Part shown: positions 42,249 through 44,523 of the stretch, one piece after another
Layout of the letters: every line of letters begins with the position of its first letter
Numbering within the stretch: the stretch's first letter is position 1
Assembly (NCBI RefSeq): GCF_003259365.1
Contig: NZ_QLLY01000031.1
Span: forward strand, 1-44,523
Direction of reading: 5' to 3'
Length of the DNA stretch: 44,523 bases
From: Streptomyces sp. PsTaAH-137
Lineage (GTDB): Bacteria; Actinomycetota; Actinomycetes; Streptomycetales; Streptomycetaceae
Program-made: the position numbers and the translations under genes
The notes under the pieces: model-generated
What the model was told of the DNA's origin: nothing
What the model saw: the letters and a program-made list of their open reading frames with translations, nothing else
Database searches by the model: none

Positions 42249-43440
42249 GCCCGCCACCGTATCGGTCACCGCCCTTCCCGAACGAAGGGGCGTACACCAG
42301 CGTCACCAGCACCAACGCCATCGGGACGAGCATCGCCCCGCGATAGCTCCACGCATCGCCCAAAGCGCCCACGAGCGGCGAACCCACCAGAAAACCAACG
42401 TAGTTGAAGATATTGAGCCGCGCGATCGCGGCGTCGGAGGCCCCGGGAAACATCCGCCCGGCCGCCGCGAAGGTCTGCGGCACGATCACACACAGCCCGA
42501 GCCCGAGCAGCGTGAACCCGAGCATCCCGACCCACGGCCCGGGCGCCACGGCCACCACACCGAACCCGGCAGCCGCGATCACGGTCCCGAGCCGCACGAC
42601 GGCCACGGCCCCGAACCGCCGCACACCCACATCGCCCACGGCCCGCCCCACGAGGGTCATCACCATGTAGACGTTGTACGGAACCGTGGACAGCTGCTCC
42701 GAGCTCCCCAGCACGTCCTGAAGGTACTTCGCGCTCCAGTTGGAGACGGTCGAGTCCCCGATGTACGCGAACGCCATCACCAGGCACAGCGGCAGCAGCA
42801 TCCTGAAAACGACCCCACCGCCCGCCGCCTGCCCGACCTGGTCCTCCACGACGGCAGCGGCGCGCGCGTCGACGTACCACCGGCTGCCGAGAAGACAGAG
42901 CGGCACCAGCACGGCGGCGACCGGCAGATAGGACACGAACAGCGACAGCTCCCAGTGCGCCCCGGCCCACGCGAGCGACGCACCCACGATGCCGCCCAGG
43001 CTGTACACGGCGTGGAACCCGAGCATGATGCTGCGCCCGTACGCGCGTTGCAGGCTGACGCCGAGCATGTTCATCGACGCGTCGAGCGCGCCCACGGCGA
43101 GGCCGAACGCGGCGAGCGCGACGGCGACCTCCACCAGGGTGTCCCCGGCCCCGACGCCGAGCAGCGCGAGGAGCACCACGGGCTGCGCCCACCGCAGTAC
43201 GCGGCTCGGCCGCACCCGCTTGACGAGCTGCTCGGTGCCGACGCTGCTGACCCCGGCGAGGATCGGCACGGCGGCGAGAAAGACGGGAAGCAGCCCGTCC
43301 GAAATCCCGTACTGGTCCTGAATGGCGGGAATCCGGGTCACGAGGAGCGCGAACGCCACCCCTTGGGCGAAGAAGCTGAATCCGAGCGCTCTTCGGCCCC
43401 ATCGCATCGCGCCTGTTATGCCTGCGTTCCCATCGGTCAT
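42199..43440 (-). CDS. MFS transporter
   Basis: The 413-residue protein has about 11-12 hydrophobic helices and the MFS helix 2-3 area SVGTEQLVKRVRPSRVLRW. FNYVGFLVGSPLVGALGD is a clear late helix. The family (Bcr/CflA-like or sugar/fucose permease-like) exports or imports small molecules; the substrate is unknown. The last 30 or so residues are Gly/Arg-rich and overlap the acuC start by 50 bp. The ATG at 43440 is used. It follows a HAD gene by 85 bp. Confidence 0.88.
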   Translation of the reverse strand: MTDGNAGITGAMRWGRRALGFSFFAQGVAFALLVTRIPAIQDQYGISDGLLPVFLAAVPILAGVSSVGTEQLVKRVRPSRVLRWAQPVVLLALLGVGAGDTLVEVAVALAAFGLAVGALDASMNMLGVSLQRAYGRSIMLGFHAVYSLGGIVGASLAWAGAHWELSLFVSYLPVAAVLVPLCLLGSRWYVDARAAAVVEDQVGQAAGGGVVFRMLLPLCLVMAFAYIGDSTVSNWSAKYLQDVLGSSEQLSTVPYNVYMVMTLVGRAVGDVGVRRFGAVAVVRLGTVIAAAGFGVVAVAPGPWVGMLGFTLLGLGLCVIVPQTFAAAGRMFPGASDAAIARLNIFNYVGFLVGSPLVGALGDAWSYRGAMLVPMALVLVTLVYAPSFGKGGDRYGGGHERPRAVDVGPGGSGV

Positions 43441-43525
43441 GGCGGCTCAGCGTATGCGCCCGGCCTACCGCTGGGTAGATAGATCAAGCACCCAATTCCC
43501 GTGGACGGTCCCCCAGTTCGGCAGC

Positions 43526-44170
43526 TCAGCCCAGGAGCCCGACCAATTCACGCATATCGCCGAAGAGACCGTCGGCGTCCTTGAGCCGCTCGGCCGGCGT
43601 CATGGCGGTGAACCCGTACACGTCCATCCCGGCGGCGACGGCCGCCTGCACCCCGAGCGGACTGTCCTCGACCACCACGCACTTCTCCGGTGCGACGCCC
43701 ATCCGCCGGGCCGCGTACTCGAAGAGATCAGGCGCCGGCTTCCCCCGCCCGACATCCTCGGAACTGAAGACGCGCCCCTCCCCGAACCACCGATCGAGCC
43801 CGGTGGTCCGATGCCCGACCCGAATCCGCTCATGACTCCCCGAAGAGGCCACGCAGTACGGCACCCCGTCGGAGGTCAGCTTCTCCAGCACCTCCACGAC
43901 TCCGGGCACGGGCTGCAACTCCCGCTCGAACGCGGCGAAGACCCGCCCGTGAAAAACATCGTCGAAGTCAGCGGGCAGCCGCTCCCCGCTCCGCTCGAAA
44001 ACCAGGTCGTGTACGCGGTGCAGGGCGGCGCCCATGTAGTCGCGCAGGGAGTCCTCGTACGAGGTCGGGTGCCCGAGCTCGGTGAGATAGCCGGCCAGCA
44101 GCGTATTGGAGAGGGGCTCACTGTCGACGAGCACACCGTCGTTGTCGAAGATGACCAGTTCGTAGCGCAT
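43526..44170 (-). CDS. HAD-IA phosphatase/phosphoglucomutase-like
   Basis: The 214-residue protein starts MRYELVIFDNDGVLVDSEP, with nucleophile Asp9 and acid Asp11, then ASSGSHERI (motif II), GKPAPDLFEYA (motif III) and VVVEDSPLGVQAA (motif IV). The DNDGVLVDSEP and SSG motifs are those of the beta-phosphoglucomutase/phosphatase branch. It probably acts on a small sugar phosphate. The ATG at 44170 is well defined. It is the gene next to the rRNA operon terminator. Confidence 0.92.
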   Translation of the reverse strand: MRYELVIFDNDGVLVDSEPLSNTLLAGYLTELGHPTSYEDSLRDYMGAALHRVHDLVFERSGERLPADFDDVFHGRVFAAFERELQPVPGVVEVLEKLTSDGVPYCVASSGSHERIRVGHRTTGLDRWFGEGRVFSSEDVGRGKPAPDLFEYAARRMGVAPEKCVVVEDSPLGVQAAVAAGMDVYGFTAMTPAERLKDADGLFGDMRELVGLLG

Positions 44171-44197
44171 ACGACGACTTTACGACCCCGTAAACGC

Positions 44198-44232
44198 AGA
44201 AAGCCCCCGTGCCAATGGCACGGGGGCTTTCT
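44198..44232. terminator. rRNA operon terminator
   Basis: A 16-bp stem (AGAAAGCCCCCGTGCC with 44217-44232) and a 3-nt loop lies just past the 5S gene on the minus strand; the strand ends in a short T-rich run. It also separates rRNA from the HAD gene. Confidence 0.85.
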
Positions 44233-44240
44233 CAAAATTT

Positions 44241-44359
44241 GTTCGGCGGCGTCCTACTCTCCCACAGGGTCCCCCCTGCAGTACCATCGGCGCTGTAAGG
44301 CTTAGCTTCCGGGTTCGGAATGTAACCGGGCGTTTCCCTCACGCTATGACCACCGAAAC
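44241..44359 (-). rRNA. rrf: 5S ribosomal RNA
   Basis: On the minus strand the segment reads from GTTTCGGTGGTCATAGCG to CGCCGCCGAAC, the Streptomyces 5S ends, with the conserved internal CCGAACCCGGAAGCTAAGCC. It is about 119 nt, in the normal 23S-5S order. Confidence 0.95.
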
Positions 44360-44448
44360 ACTATGAAACTGACAACCGCACCACGCCGTGACCATGGCAT
44401 GGGGTTGTTCGTGGTTTCAGAACCAACACAGTGGACGCGAGCAACTGA

Positions 44449-44523
44449 GGACAAGCCCTCGGCCTATTAGTACCGGTCACCTCCACACCTCACGGTGCTT
44501 CCAGATCCGGCCTATCAACCCAG
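44449..44523 (-). rRNA. rrl: 23S ribosomal RNA, 3' end (partial)
   Basis: The minus strand reads CTGGGTTGATAGGCCGGAT to GGCCGAGGGCTTGTCC, the conserved 3' end of 23S rRNA in Streptomyces. The gene continues beyond the window. The spacer 44360-44448 carries no tRNA. Confidence 0.93.

Noticed and set aside
44360..44448. A tRNA in the 23S-5S spacer
   Set aside because: No cloverleaf or TTCGAATC-type T-loop is seen.

Overview
The window is high-GC actinobacterial DNA and is almost certainly a Streptomyces chromosome. The evidence is dense GC-rich coding with frequent GTG/TTG starts, the rex-hemA-hemC-hemD operon with its Rex operator, the developmental pair bldN-rsbN, an AfsR-type regulator followed by an AfsS-like small repeat protein, the F420 biosynthesis gene fbiC, and a 5S/23S rRNA operon end whose sequence fits Streptomyces. 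Only sequence reading and family knowledge were used; nothing was searched.

Layout. 1-246: intergenic repeat element. 247-4867: ADP-ribosylglycohydrolase, a secreted PtpB-like phosphatase and a secreted two-domain LamG protein. 4979-8478: fbiC and an adjacent luciferase-like (F420-type) oxidoreductase. 8643-12921: a small secreted/membrane protein, a Tat-exported PHP metallohydrolase, a deleted and frameshifted Rpn/transposase-like pseudogene and an APC permease. 13188-21476: a catabolic-looking cluster on the minus strand (aldehyde dehydrogenase, D-aminoacylase-type amidohydrolase, two LLM oxidoreductases, an SDR, an amidohydrolase-2). Five near-identical palindromes (consensus CTGACGNNNCGTCAG) sit in its three upstream gaps. 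21750-25157: afsR-like and afsS-like genes with a 9-bp direct-repeat box between them. 25245-25480: a third copy of the repeat element. 25502-32892: AlkZ-like winged-helix protein, hemB, then the rex-hemA-hemC-hemD operon. 33213-39994: glutaredoxin, HAD-IB phosphatase, bldN, rsbN, acyltransferase, epimerase, a 32-residue basic protein and an excisionase-type HTH protein. 40124-44170: phosphatase-like protein, AcuC-like deacetylase, MFS transporter, HAD phosphatase. 44241-44523: 5S rRNA and the 3' end of 23S rRNA, both on the minus strand.

How the genes fit together. The hem genes make uroporphyrinogen III from glutamyl-tRNA under NADH-responsive Rex control. FbiC makes the deazaflavin core of F420, and three luciferase-like oxidoreductases in the window may use F420 or FMN. 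The operator-linked cluster looks like one regulon for degrading an unidentified substrate; its regulator is not in the window. bldN and rsbN form a sigma/anti-sigma pair controlling aerial development.

The points most worth following are the orphan CTGACGNNNCGTCAG regulon, the junction of the afsR/afsS block with the rex-hem-bldN block (far apart in S. coelicolor) exactly at a repeat element, four GTAC boxes at 10-bp spacing upstream of hemB, and the bulged-hairpin composite repeats.
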